A stretch of 64,000 nucleotides of DNA from Stenotrophomonas maltophilia (GCF_039555535.1 NZ_CP154630.1:509001-573000); one strand, 5' to 3'. Numbered from the stretch's first letter, positions 52,240-61,698 are shown. Numbers and translations are program-made. Notes: generated by a model not told the origin, from the letters alone.

Positions 52240-52818
52240 ATGATCCTCGACCTGGTCCGCCATGCCGGCAATGGCCGTGATGAATACCTTGATGGCCGCA
52301 GCGACCCACCGCAGCTGGCCGGCCTGCCGCAGGAACTGATCGAGGCATATGCCGCGCAGCCCTGGGAGCGGGTGATCAGCTCGCCGCGGTTGCGCGCGCT
52401 GCACACCGCCATGGCGCTGGCCACGCCGCGCGGGCTGGATGTGGAAGCGGATGAGGAATGGGAAGAGCTGGATTTCGGCGATTGGGACGGGCAGTCGCTG
52501 TTCGATCTGCCGGAGGACGCACTGGCGGCCTTCCACGCCGATCCGCATGCGTTCCCGCCGCCGAACGGCGAGAGCTGGGGACATTTCGAGCGGCGCATCG
52601 CGCGCGCGCTGGATCGCCTGCTTGATGACGATGACCCGGTGCCGACGCTGGTGGTCAGCCATGGTGGCCCGTTGCGCATGGTGCTGTCGCAGGTCTGCGG
52701 CCTGCCGATGTCGCTGTGCTGGGCCTTGCGAATCGACCACGGCACCCGCCTGCGGGTGTGGCTGGAGCGTGGCGAGGTCGGACTGGTGGGCGAGCTGCTG
52801 GAGCTGCAGCAGCCCTGA
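52240..52818 (+). CDS. Histidine phosphatase (CobC-like)
   Basis: 192 residues from the ATG at MILDLVRHAGNGRDEYL. Histidine phosphatase core: RHA (His 8), SSPRLRALHTA, EWEELDFGDWDG and VVSHGGPLRMVL. These blocks match alpha-ribazole phosphatase CobC, which acts in the nucleotide-loop step of cobalamin salvage; the divergent btuB and riboswitch fit. A TAGAAT -10 box lies at 52155-52160, and a 17-codon open frame (52190-52243) ends in an ATGA overlap with this start. Confidence 0.8.
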   Translation: MILDLVRHAGNGRDEYLDGRSDPPQLAGLPQELIEAYAAQPWERVISSPRLRALHTAMALATPRGLDVEADEEWEELDFGDWDGQSLFDLPEDALAAFHADPHAFPPPNGESWGHFERRIARALDRLLDDDDPVPTLVVSHGGPLRMVLSQVCGLPMSLCWALRIDHGTRLRVWLERGEVGLVGELLELQQP

Positions 52819-52827
52819 TCTGCTCTT

Positions 52828-52894
52828 GTAGAGCCGAGCCATGCTCGGCTGCACTTCGATCAGAAAGGCCAGCCGAGCGGGGGCCCGGCTCTAC
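52828..52894. repeat. SMAG REP dimer
   Basis: GTAGAGCCGAGCcatGCTC unit and an inverted, partly decayed partner ending GGCCCGGCTCTAC. Confidence 0.8.
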
Positions 52895-52907
52895 AGAAGG
52901 GCGCGGC

Positions 52908-53270
52908 TCAATCCTCGTCCGCGCCTTGGGTCAGGCTGTCCTCAGCGTCATCATCGGCATCGAAGCGCTGCTCATGCACCGGGCCCGAGGCCGGGCCGGC
53001 TGCCTTCAGCGGATGCGCAGCGATGCGCGCTTCGTAATCCTGCACCAGTGCCTCGCGCTGTGGCTCGCTCAGCTCCTGCCAATGGCAGTCCAGCAACGCG
53101 CCTTCCAGCGAGTAAAGCAGGTTCAGGCTGGGCTTGAAGCCAGCGCGCTTGACCTTGACGAAGGCGCCGACGGCTCCGATCGCGACCAGGTCGTCGCGGC
53201 TGCGCAGGCCGACCTGGCGCAGCCACGCCGCACTTTTCGGGCCGATGTTGCGCAGCTTCGGTGCGCTCAT
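52908..53270 (-). CDS. TfoX C-terminal domain protein
   Basis: 120 residues. MSAPKLRNIGPKSAAWLRQVGLRSRDDL is the helix-hairpin-helix-like TfoX/Sxy C-terminal domain, followed by AFVKVKRAGFKPSLNLLYSLEGAL. There is no TfoX N-terminal domain, so this is the stand-alone C-terminal form. The last 30 residues are acidic. TfoX/Sxy proteins regulate competence in other gamma-proteobacteria; whether the stand-alone domain does so is unknown. Its ATG overlaps the stop of the fRMsr gene. Confidence 0.85.
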   Translation of the reverse strand: MSAPKLRNIGPKSAAWLRQVGLRSRDDLVAIGAVGAFVKVKRAGFKPSLNLLYSLEGALLDCHWQELSEPQREALVQDYEARIAAHPLKAAGPASGPVHEQRFDADDDAEDSLTQGADED

Positions 53271-53749
53271 CCCAACGCCTCGACGAACACGCGGGCGATG
53301 GCTTCCAGCCCGGCCTGATCCTCGGCGTCGAAGCGGCCGACCTTCGGGCTGTCGATATCGAACACGCCGATCAGTTCATCACCGCGCAGCAGCGGCACCA
53401 CCAGTTCCGAGCGCGAGGCCGAATCGCAGGCGATGTGGCCGGGGAAGGCATCGACGTCCTCCACGCGCTGGGTCACGCGCTGGCTGGCGGCGGCGCCGCA
53501 CACGCCCTTGTCCAGCGGGATGCGCACGCAGGCCGGCAGGCCCTGGAACGGGCCGACCACCAGCTCCTTGCCGTCGTACAGGTAGAAGCCCACCCAGTTC
53601 AGGTCGGGCAGGGCGTGGTAGACCAGCGCAGAGAGGTTGGCCGCGTTGGCGACGCGGTCGGACTCGCCGTAGACCAGGCCACGGGCCTGTTCCAGCAGCT
53701 GGGCGTATTGTTCCGGCTTGCTGCCGGTGAGCGAGGCATTGGCGAACAT
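53267..53749 (-). CDS. msrC: Free methionine-R-sulfoxide reductase (fRMsr)
   Basis: 160 residues, a single GAF domain. The three fRMsr cysteines Cys74, Cys84 and Cys108 (LPACVRIPLDKGVCGAA, GHIACDSASRSEL) have the same 10- and 24-residue spacing as in Escherichia coli (84, 94, 118). It reduces free, not protein-bound, methionine-R-sulfoxide with thioredoxin. It is upstream of the TfoX-C gene with an ATGA overlap, and divergent from bioD. Confidence 0.94.
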   Translation of the reverse strand: MFANASLTGSKPEQYAQLLEQARGLVYGESDRVANAANLSALVYHALPDLNWVGFYLYDGKELVVGPFQGLPACVRIPLDKGVCGAAASQRVTQRVEDVDAFPGHIACDSASRSELVVPLLRGDELIGVFDIDSPKVGRFDAEDQAGLEAIARVFVEALG

Positions 53750-53817
53750 GGTTGCAGTCTAGCAAGCGCGCCGGGCCGGCGATAATGCACACACTGTTGC
53801 CCTGTTGGAGCCCTTCG

Positions 53818-54501
53818 ATGCCGTTGCCCGCCACGCTGCCGCCCGCCCTGTTCGTCACCGGCACCGATACCGGGATCGGCAAGACCGCCACCAGTACCGC
53901 CCTGCTGCATGCGTTGCGCCGGCGCGGCCTGCGCGCGGTCGGGATGAAGCCGGTGGCCAGCGGCAGTGAGGACTTGGGGCAGGGCCTGCGCAACGAGGAC
54001 GCGCTGGCGCTGCAGGCGGCCAGCTGGCCGGTGCCGGACTACGCGGACCTGAACCCCTATGCGCTGCGGCAGCCGTTGGCACCGGAGCTGGCCGCTGCCG
54101 AGGATGGCGTGCAGGTGGAGTTGGCGCCGATCGTGGCTGCGTTCGAACGACTGCGTGCGCAGGCCGATGTCGTGGTGGTGGAGGGTGTTGGTGGTTGGCT
54201 GGCGCCGGTATCGGCCACGCTGGATCAGCTCGATCTGGTGCGCGCGCTGAAGTTGCCGGTGCTGCTGGTGGTGGGCATGCGGCTGGGCTGCGTGAACCAT
54301 GCGCGGCTGACCGCGCAATCACTGCAGGCCAGCGGCGTGGACTGCCTGGGCTGGATCGGCAACCACATCGACCCGGCCATGCAGCGCCAGGACGAGAACA
54401 TCGCCACGCTGCGGCAGCGCCTGCCGATGCCGTCCTGGGCGCGCTTGCCGTACCTGCCGGGGGCGGATGGTCAGATCCTGAGTACGCACCTGCTCGAATG
54501 A
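53818..54501 (+). CDS. bioD: Dethiobiotin synthetase
   Basis: 227 residues. P-loop VTGTDTGIGKTATSTALL, then VGMKPVASGS, VVVEGVGGWLAPV and LGWIGNHIDP blocks of BioD. It closes the ureido ring of dethiobiotin from DAPA, CO2 and ATP. GGAG lies 8 nt upstream of the ATG; GATAAT at 53781-53786 is a likely -10. It is a lone bio gene here. Confidence 0.95.
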   Translation: MPLPATLPPALFVTGTDTGIGKTATSTALLHALRRRGLRAVGMKPVASGSEDLGQGLRNEDALALQAASWPVPDYADLNPYALRQPLAPELAAAEDGVQVELAPIVAAFERLRAQADVVVVEGVGGWLAPVSATLDQLDLVRALKLPVLLVVGMRLGCVNHARLTAQSLQASGVDCLGWIGNHIDPAMQRQDENIATLRQRLPMPSWARLPYLPGADGQILSTHLLE

Positions 54502-54511
54502 GCTGCTTACT

Positions 54512-54583
54512 GTAGAGCCGAGCCCATGCTCGGCTCAGCGGGGACCGTCAGCGCAGGGCAGCCGAGCGTAGGCTCGGCTCTAC
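54512..54583. repeat. SMAG REP dimer
   Basis: GTAGAGCCGAGCCcatGCT and an inverted partner ending GGCTCGGCTCTAC. The CTAC of the right unit supplies the stop codon of the minus-strand MocR gene. Confidence 0.85.
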
Positions 54584-56031
54584 AGGAGCTGGCGCACTGC
54601 CAGGTCCCCCGCGATCGCACCCAGCCGCTCCACTGCGCCAATGAAGCGCGCATCCAGCGTCTGGCAACACGACAGCCGCAGGCAATGGCGATACCGCGCG
54701 CCACGTGAATACACCTGGCCAGGCATGAACACGATGTCCTCGTTCAATGCACGCTCGAACAGCTCGCGCGTATCCACGCCCGGCAGTTCCAGCCACAGCA
54801 GGAAACCGCCCTGCGGTTCAGTGGCGCGGGTGCCGGCCGGGAAGTGCTCGGCCACCAGTTGGCGTAGTCGTCCAACCTGTTCACGGTACAGGCGACGCAT
54901 GCGATGCAGGTGGTGTTCGTAGCTGCCCGCTTCCAGATAGGCCGCCACCGCATCACCCAGCAGCTGTGGCTCGCCACCGGTGGACTGGAACTTCAGCAGC
55001 GCGATGCGTTCGGCGAAGCGACCGCCATCCAGCCAGCCGATGCGGTAATCCGGCGCCAGCGTCTTGGAGAAGCCGCCGACGACCATCACCCAGCCGTCGC
55101 GATCAAACGCCTTCAGCAGTGGCGCCGGCGGCTCGCAGAACTGCAGCTCGGCGTACACCGCATCTTCGATCAACGGCAGCTGCCGCGCGTTGACCAGCTC
55201 GGCCAGGCGCTGTTTGTCTGCGGTCTGCATGGTGCAGCCCAGCGGGTTGTGCACCGTGGGCATCACCACCAGCGCGGCCAGCGGCGTGTGCTCCAGCATC
55301 GCATCCAGCGCGTCGACGTCCAGGCCGTGCTGCGGGTGGGTGGGTAGTTCGATGGCCTGCAGGCCGAGGTTGGCCAGCAACGGGTACAGATTGAAGTAGG
55401 ACGGTGCTTCGATGCCGACCGCGTCGCCGGGCTGGGTCACTGCACGCAACGCCAGCTGCAGCGCTTCCATTGCACCGTGGGTCAGCAGCAGGCGCTCGGC
55501 GTGGGTGTGCAGGCCCATGCGCGGACCACGGCGCACGATCTGCGCCAGCAGCCGCGGTGAACCATTCGGGCGCGCGTAGGTCTCCACCGTCTGTTGGCCA
55601 TGGCGCAGTACCTGCGCGGTGTGCTTGGCCAGCTGCGCGCCGGGGTAGAACTGGCGACCGCGCGGGCCGGCGAAGGCCAGATCGATCACGCCCGGGCGGC
55701 GCTGCGCCTCAAGCACGCGCGCCATCAGCACCTGCTGCAGCGGTGCGGTGGGCGCCGAGGGCACATCGCGCAACGACCGTTCCGGCACCGACAGCCGTGG
55801 CGCGACCTCGAAGCCAGCCTTGGGCCGGGGAATCACCAGGCCGGCGTCTTCCAGCTGGCGGTAGGCGGCGATCACCGTGTTCAGGCTGAGCCGGCGCTGC
55901 AACGCCATCTGCCGCAGCGAGGGCAGGCGGCTGCCTACTGGAAGCCGGCCGCCGTGGATGGCCTCGGCCAGTTCATCGGACAGCCGCTGGTAGCGGGGGG
56001 GAATCATCGAGGCCTGGTCATCTGTATCCAT
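54580..56031 (-). CDS. MocR/PdxR-type GntR-aminotransferase regulator
   Basis: 483 residues from the ATG at MDTDDQASM (a second ATG lies 15 bp upstream). GntR winged helix at about 12-80 (RLSDELAEAIHGGRLPVGSRLPSLRQMALQRRLSLNTVIAAYRQLEDAGL). A class I aminotransferase-like domain follows at about 115-480, with PLP Lys in VGGFSKTLAPDYRIGW and VMPTVHNPLGC. MocR proteins use the fold as an effector sensor, usually for PLP or amino acids, and often control pyridoxal or amine genes; no such target is adjacent. The stop is the CTAC-derived TAG of the REP unit. Confidence 0.9.
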   Translation of the reverse strand: MDTDDQASMIPPRYQRLSDELAEAIHGGRLPVGSRLPSLRQMALQRRLSLNTVIAAYRQLEDAGLVIPRPKAGFEVAPRLSVPERSLRDVPSAPTAPLQQVLMARVLEAQRRPGVIDLAFAGPRGRQFYPGAQLAKHTAQVLRHGQQTVETYARPNGSPRLLAQIVRRGPRMGLHTHAERLLLTHGAMEALQLALRAVTQPGDAVGIEAPSYFNLYPLLANLGLQAIELPTHPQHGLDVDALDAMLEHTPLAALVVMPTVHNPLGCTMQTADKQRLAELVNARQLPLIEDAVYAELQFCEPPAPLLKAFDRDGWVMVVGGFSKTLAPDYRIGWLDGGRFAERIALLKFQSTGGEPQLLGDAVAAYLEAGSYEHHLHRMRRLYREQVGRLRQLVAEHFPAGTRATEPQGGFLLWLELPGVDTRELFERALNEDIVFMPGQVYSRGARYRHCLRLSCCQTLDARFIGAVERLGAIAGDLAVRQLL

Positions 56032-56070
56032 CGAATATCCCGTCATCTGGTGCTGTACCCATGAAGATGA

Positions 56071-56160
56071 CGAGCCTAGCATGTCGTTGTCGGCCGGGCC
56101 TGATCGGGGCACGGCCGGTACTTTCCAAGCGCACGGCTGGATGGCCGTGCGCCTTTTTTT
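56071..56160 (+). ncRNA. Candidate small RNA with orphan terminator
   Basis: A strong intrinsic terminator on the plus strand, GCGCACGGC/GCCGTGCGC with TGGATG loop and seven T (56129-56160), lies between two minus-strand genes; the nearest plus-strand gene ends 1.6 kb upstream. Just before it, CGGCCG (56091) pairs with CGGCCG (56112). A TAGCAT box at 56077-56082 could be the -10. The 5' end is a guess. Confidence 0.4.
56129..56160 (+). terminator. Intrinsic terminator, plus strand
   Basis: A 9-bp GC-rich stem, 6-nt loop and T7 tail; no annotated plus-strand gene is upstream within 1.6 kb. Confidence 0.85.
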
Positions 56161-56162
56161 GT

Positions 56163-56227
56163 GTAGAGCCGAGCCCATGCTCGGCTGCTTTTCCGCCAAC
56201 AGCAGCCGAGCGTGGGCTCGGCTCTAC
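56163..56227. repeat. SMAG REP dimer
   Basis: GTAGAGCCGAGCCcatGCT and an inverted partner ending GGCTCGGCTCTAC, between the terminator and msrA. Confidence 0.85.
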
Positions 56228-56271
56228 AGAAGAGCAGCGCCAAGCACCGATCAGCCCCAGGGGAAATGCCG

Positions 56272-57009
<738 letters not shown>

Positions 57010-57023
57010 CGTGTGCTCCCGGT

Positions 57024-58793
57024 TCAACCGAAGGTGAAGGCATAGGCCTGCACGCCCGCATCGAGGAATTCGATCTCGAAGCGGTGCGGGCCGACCGTGC
57101 CGCGTTGGCGCACCAGCTGGTACAAACGGTGCTCGTTGACCACGCCGCTGCCATCGGCGCCGACATCACTGCCGGCATCGGCAGCGGGCAGCGGCTTGCC
57201 ATCCAGCAGGACGCGGAAGCGCACTGGCTTTCCTTCCTGGCCCGGCGCCAGCACCAGGTGCAGGTCGCGCGCATGGAACTGGAAGGCGATGCGGCCACCG
57301 GCCTGCTGTAGTTGCGCAGCCTCGTCGGTAACGGTCCAGCGTCCGGACAGGCCCCACTGGTTCAACGCCAGGGTGGCCGGCAATGTGTAGTCGAACGCGG
57401 TGTCGCCGCGTTGCCCACCGGGTGAGGCGAACTGCTCGGCACGGGCGTGGCCGAGGTAGGTTTCCGGCGAGCGCAGATTGCCCATGTCGGCCTGCACGGC
57501 CACGCCCTGCAGGTCCGCGGCGGCGGGATCGGCTGGCGGCGGCAGATTCGTCTGGCCGGCCTCTGTCAGCAGGCGGCGGATCACCTGTTCCGAGCGTGCG
57601 TAGTTGCCTTCGCCGAACTGGTGGCCGCGGATGTTGCCCTGCGCATCAACGAAGTACTGCGCCGGCCAGTAGCGGTTGTTGAACGCGCGCCAGATCGTGT
57701 ACTGGTTGTCGAGCGCCACCGGGTACTCGACCTTCAGCTGCTGCACCGCCTTCATGACGTTGCGCGGGTCACGCTCGAAGGCGAACTCGGGCGTATGCAC
57801 GCCGATCACCACCAGCCCGTGTTCGCGGTAGCGGCGTTCCCATTCGTGCACGAACGGCATCGCGCGCAGGCAGTTGATGCAGGAGTACGTCCAGAAATCG
57901 ACCAGCACCACCTTGCCGCGCAGTTGCTGGGCCGTCAGCGGCGGACTGTTGAGCCAGCCTGTGGCACCGTCCAGCGCGGGCAGGGCGCCTTCGACCGGTA
58001 GCGGTGCATCGGCACCCGCATCGGGACCCGCCATCATCATCATCGGCGATGCTGCCGGCTGCGCACCAGGAACGGCATCCAGCAGGCCCTGTTCGATGCG
58101 CGCGGTGCTGACCGTGGACAGGCGGGTCAGCAGGCCGGTATCCCAGCCAAGCCCGATCGCCACCACCGCCAGCAGCGCGGCCACGCCCAGCACCTTGCGC
58201 AGTACGTCGCCGAGGCCAAGCCGCGCCTGCAGCGCGCGGAACACGCGGCCACCCACCCATACCGCCAGCGCCAGCGCGGTGATGGCGCCCAGCGCGTAGG
58301 CCAGCAGCAGCGTGCTGGTGCCGACGCTGGCGCCGTGCAGCGCGGCACCGGTCAGCACCAGGCCGAGGATGGGCCCGGCGCAGGGTGCCCACAGCAGGCC
58401 AGTGGCGATGCCGATCAGCAGCGAGGTCCATGCGCCGCCATGACCTGCGGCATCGGCGGCATCTGCACGCGCGCTCAGCCGCGCACCCACGCGCTGGAAC
58501 GGCGCCAGCAGATGGTCGGCCAGCCGCGGCCACAGCAATGCCAGCGCGAACAGCGCCATCAGCAGCAAGGCGATCCAGCGTCCGATCTGGTTGGCCTGTG
58601 CCACCCATTGGCTGCCCACCGCGGCCAGGCTGGCGACCACGGTGAAGGTGATTGCCATGCCCAGCAGCAGCGGCAGCGTGCTACGCAGGAAGGGGCGGTC
58701 GGCACGTGCGAACACGAACGGTAGTACCGGCAGGATGCACGGGCTGAGCAGGGTCAGCGCGCCCCCCAGATAGGCAAGCAGCAACAGCAGCAT
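57024..58793 (-). CDS. dipZ: DipZ: CcdA membrane domain fused to thioredoxin-like domain
   Basis: 589 residues. CcdA/DsbD-type membrane core (about 1-225) with paired half-motifs LLSPCILPVLPF (Cys19) and LLWAPCAGPILG. A periplasmic thioredoxin-like domain (about 270-400) with active site CINC in DFWTYSCINCLRAMPF. A C-terminal beta domain (about 430-589) follows, as in Mycobacterium DipZ. It carries electrons from cytosolic thioredoxin to the envelope, probably for the flanking MsrA and MsrB. It lies 14 bp before msrA and 2 bp after msrB. Confidence 0.93.
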   Translation of the reverse strand: MLLLLLAYLGGALTLLSPCILPVLPFVFARADRPFLRSTLPLLLGMAITFTVVASLAAVGSQWVAQANQIGRWIALLLMALFALALLWPRLADHLLAPFQRVGARLSARADAADAAGHGGAWTSLLIGIATGLLWAPCAGPILGLVLTGAALHGASVGTSTLLLAYALGAITALALAVWVGGRVFRALQARLGLGDVLRKVLGVAALLAVVAIGLGWDTGLLTRLSTVSTARIEQGLLDAVPGAQPAASPMMMMAGPDAGADAPLPVEGALPALDGATGWLNSPPLTAQQLRGKVVLVDFWTYSCINCLRAMPFVHEWERRYREHGLVVIGVHTPEFAFERDPRNVMKAVQQLKVEYPVALDNQYTIWRAFNNRYWPAQYFVDAQGNIRGHQFGEGNYARSEQVIRRLLTEAGQTNLPPPADPAAADLQGVAVQADMGNLRSPETYLGHARAEQFASPGGQRGDTAFDYTLPATLALNQWGLSGRWTVTDEAAQLQQAGGRIAFQFHARDLHLVLAPGQEGKPVRFRVLLDGKPLPAADAGSDVGADGSGVVNEHRLYQLVRQRGTVGPHRFEIEFLDAGVQAYAFTFG

Positions 58794-58795
58794 GG

Positions 58796-59368
58796 TCAGG
58801 CTCCGGAAGTGGTGGAAGAACCGACCGGCACGCGCCAGCCGTCAGCGGTGCCCTCTCCGGCACCGGGAACGAACACCATGGCCGCACCGTTCATGCAGTA
58901 GCGCAGCCCGGTCGGGCGCGGGCCGTCGTTGAACACGTGGCCGAGATGGCCGCCGCAGCGGCGGCAGTGCACTTCCACCCGCAGCATGCCGAAGGTGACG
59001 TCGCGGTCTTCGCCGATGGCGTTGTGCAGCGGCGCCCAGAAGCTGGGCCAGCCGGTGCCGCTCTCGAACTTGGTGGAGGAGGAGAACAGGGGCAGCGCAC
59101 AGCCGGCGCAGGCAAACGTGCCCTGCCGGTGCTCCTTGTTGAGCGGGCTGCTGTACGGGCGCTCGGTGGCCTGCTGGCGCAGCACCGCGTACTGCGCCGG
59201 GGTCAGGCGCTGGCGCCAGTCGGCATCGCTGTGCATGACCTCGAACTGTCGTGCCGGACGTGCTTCAGCGGCGGCTGGGGCGGCACGGCTGCAGGCCCCC
59301 AGGCCGAGCAGGCCGGCGGCGGTGGCAACACCGCCCAAGCCCAGCAGGTGGCGGCGGGTGAGGGACAT
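58796..59368 (-). CDS. msrB: Exported MsrB, Tat-type lipoprotein signal
   Basis: 190 residues from the ATG at MSLTRRHLLGLGG. The RR motif in TRRHLLG and a lipobox LGAC (Cys25) suggest export by the Tat route as a lipoprotein. The MsrB domain is at about 45-180: zinc pairs CAGC and CRRC, catalytic Cys in LRYCMNGAAM. The usual resolving-Cys position reads PYSSPLNKEH, with no Cys, so recycling must use another partner. First gene of msrB-dipZ-msrA, divergent from a two-component system. Confidence 0.92.
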   Translation of the reverse strand: MSLTRRHLLGLGGVATAAGLLGLGACSRAAPAAAEARPARQFEVMHSDADWRQRLTPAQYAVLRQQATERPYSSPLNKEHRQGTFACAGCALPLFSSSTKFESGTGWPSFWAPLHNAIGEDRDVTFGMLRVEVHCRRCGGHLGHVFNDGPRPTGLRYCMNGAAMVFVPGAGEGTADGWRVPVGSSTTSGA

Positions 59369-59420
59369 GGCGGACTCCGGGATGGGGCGACGGGGCCATG
59401 CTGCGCCCGCCCGGGTCAAC

Positions 59421-59453
59421 GAATCCTCACGCAGGATTCAATTTTTCGTGAGG
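59421..59453. promoter_or_regulatory. Operator-like inverted repeats between msrB and response regulator
   Basis: CCTCACG (59425-59431) and CGTGAGG (59447-59453) are perfect inverted copies 15 nt apart. They overlap GAATCC-N7-GGATTC (59421-59439). They lie in the 144-bp divergent gap and could bind the adjacent OmpR-family regulator. Confidence 0.55.
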
Positions 59454-59512
59454 TATCGACGGCCGTCCCGCGCCACAATGCGGGCAGCCTCCCCACTGGC
59501 CCCGAGCTGCCG

Positions 59513-60232
59513 ATGTCCACCAAACGCGTGCTGATCGTTGAAGACGACGCCCACATCGCCGACCTGCTGCGCATGCACCTGGGCGATGAGGGCTACGACG
59601 TCGCCCATGCCGCCAGCGGCGACGCCGGCCTGCGCCTGCTTGAGCAGGAAGGGCCATGGGATGCGCTGGTGCTGGACGTGATGCTGCCCGGCGTGGACGG
59701 CCTGCAGGTCTGTCAGCGTGCACGCGCGATGGCGCGCTATGTGCCGATCATCATCATCAGCGCGCGTGGCAGCGAAACGCAGCGCATCGTTGGCCTGGAA
59801 CTGGGTGCGGATGACTACCTGGCAAAGCCCTTCTCGATGCCGGAACTGGTGGCCCGCGTACGTGCGCTGCTGCGCCGGGCCGAGGCGATGGCGCAGAGCG
59901 CGCGCATCGATGCCGGTGCGATCGAGCTGGGCGGGCTGCAGCTGGACCCGGTCGCGCGCACCGCTTCGGTGGATGGCAACGCGCTGGAGCTGACCCCGCG
60001 TGAGTTCGACCTGCTGTTGTTCTTTGCCCGTCATCCGGACCAGGTGTTCGCGCGCATGGAGCTGCTCAACCAGGTATGGGGCTACCAGCACGACGGTTAC
60101 GAGCACACGGTCAACACCCACATCAATCGGCTGCGCAGCAAGATCGAGCCGGACCCGGCCAACCCGCGGCGGCTGCTGACGGTGTGGGGGCGCGGCTACA
60201 AGCTGGTCGATCCGGCCGGGGCGGCGGCATGA
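59513..60232 (+). CDS. OmpR-family response regulator
   Basis: 239 residues. Receiver at about 1-120 with EDDAH acidic pocket, phospho-Asp in LVLDVMLPGVDG, and Lys in DYLAKPFS. A winged-helix OmpR domain (about 135-230) has ELTPREFDLLLFFARHPDQVF, NTHINRLRSKIE and GRGYKLV. It pairs with the overlapping kinase (ATGA). Divergent from msrB-dipZ-msrA across a gap with paired inverted repeats, so it is the likely regulator of that operon; the analogue in Escherichia coli is HprR (YedW) acting on msrPQ. Confidence 0.93.
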   Translation: MSTKRVLIVEDDAHIADLLRMHLGDEGYDVAHAASGDAGLRLLEQEGPWDALVLDVMLPGVDGLQVCQRARAMARYVPIIIISARGSETQRIVGLELGADDYLAKPFSMPELVARVRALLRRAEAMAQSARIDAGAIELGGLQLDPVARTASVDGNALELTPREFDLLLFFARHPDQVFARMELLNQVWGYQHDGYEHTVNTHINRLRSKIEPDPANPRRLLTVWGRGYKLVDPAGAAA

Positions 60233-61698
60233 TCAAGCCGAACCTGTGGCAGAAGCTGGCAGCAGTGATCGCCGCGCTGATGCTGATGTGCTGCATGGCG
60301 CTGCTTGCGCTGCAGATGCGTGCCAACACCCGCCACGAGCAGGAGGTGGTGCAGCGGCTGTCGCTGGGCCTTGCCGAGCACATCGCCCAGCGCAGCGAGC
60401 TGATGGATACCAGCGGCATGCGCGATGCCGCGGTGCGCGCGCTGTTCGGCCAGCTGATGGCGGTCAATCCCAGCGTCGAGGTCTACCTGCTGGACGACCA
60501 GGGGCGCATCCTCGGCCACGATGCGCCCACAGGCCATCTGGTGCGCAACCGGGTGGACGTGGCACCGCTGCGCCGGCTGCTGGCCGGTGCACCGTTGCCG
60601 ATCCTCGGCGATGACCCGCGCAGCGCGGATGGCCGCAAGGTGTTCAGTGCCGCGCCGCTGATCGTGCAGGGTCGCCAGGCCGGTTATGTGTACGTGGTGC
60701 TGGTCGGCGAACACCGTCAGATGTTGTCCGACGACCTTGCCGCCGGCAGCCAGTGGAACACCACGCTGTGGTCGGTGATGCTGGTCGGCAGCCTGGGCCT
60801 GCTGGCCGGGCTGGTAGCGTTCTATTGGGTGACCCGCCCGTTGCGGCGGCTGACCCGGCGCATCCAGGCCTTCGATATCGATGCGCCGACGCCGCTGCCG
60901 CCGCCCGAGCCGCTGCGCCCCGGTGAGCGCGACGAACTGGTGATCCTGGAACACGCGCACGCGCAGATGGCGCAGCGGCTGGGTGAGCAATGGCAGCAGC
61001 TGCGCCAGCAGGACCTGCAGCGGCGCGAGCTGGTCGCCAACATCTCGCACGACCTGCGCACGCCGCTGTCGTCGCTGCACGGCTACCTGGAAACGCTGGC
61101 ATTGAAGGATGCCACGCTGTCACCGGACGAGCGCCGCCGCTATCTCGGTATCGCTCTGGCCCAGAGTGCCAAGGTCGGTCGGCTGGCACGCGCGCTGTTC
61201 GAGCTGGCACGGCTGGAGCACGGCGAAGTGCGGCTGGAGTGGGAGGTGTTCGCGCTGCCGGAACTGCTGCAGGACGTGCTGCAGAAATTCGAACTGGCTG
61301 CGCAGGCGCGCAACCAGCGCCTGCACGCGGATTTCCCGCCAGGCCTGCCGCCGGTGCGCGCCGATCTGGGCCTGGTCGAGCGGGTGCTGACCAACCTGCT
61401 CGACAACGCGCTGCGGCATGCGCCCGAGGGGGGCCGGATCGAGGTGCGCCTGTGCGCGACGCCTGACAGCGTGGAGGTGAGCGTGGCCGATGATGGTCCA
61501 GGTGTTGCCCCTGCACTGCGCACGCAGCTGTTCCAGGCACCGGCCGCGCTCGGCGCGCGACGTGGCGAGAACGGCGGGTTGGGCCTGCTGATCGTGCAGC
61601 GCATCGTGCAGCTGCACGGCCGTCGCATCGAACTGCATGACAGCGAGCGCGGCGCGCTGTTCGTGTTTGCGTTGCCGCGCGCGGAACCGGCGGCCTAG
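60229..61698 (+). CDS. Sensor histidine kinase, partner of response regulator
   Basis: 489 residues. Membrane helices at about 10-28 and 180-202 enclose a periplasmic sensor (about 30-178) with a MVAINPSVEVYLLDDQGRI-like CACHE/PAS strand. HAMP about 205-260, then HisKA with phospho-His in LVANISHDLRTPLSSL, then HATPase with N box NLLDNALRHAPEGG and G2 GGLGLLIVQRIVQLHG. Its stop TAG is part of a CTAG palindrome shared with the convergent kinase. The signal is unknown; the linked Msr operon makes an oxidant plausible. Confidence 0.92.
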   Translation: MIKPNLWQKLAAVIAALMLMCCMALLALQMRANTRHEQEVVQRLSLGLAEHIAQRSELMDTSGMRDAAVRALFGQLMAVNPSVEVYLLDDQGRILGHDAPTGHLVRNRVDVAPLRRLLAGAPLPILGDDPRSADGRKVFSAAPLIVQGRQAGYVYVVLVGEHRQMLSDDLAAGSQWNTTLWSVMLVGSLGLLAGLVAFYWVTRPLRRLTRRIQAFDIDAPTPLPPPEPLRPGERDELVILEHAHAQMAQRLGEQWQQLRQQDLQRRELVANISHDLRTPLSSLHGYLETLALKDATLSPDERRRYLGIALAQSAKVGRLARALFELARLEHGEVRLEWEVFALPELLQDVLQKFELAAQARNQRLHADFPPGLPPVRADLGLVERVLTNLLDNALRHAPEGGRIEVRLCATPDSVEVSVADDGPGVAPALRTQLFQAPAALGARRGENGGLGLLIVQRIVQLHGRRIELHDSERGALFVFALPRAEPAA

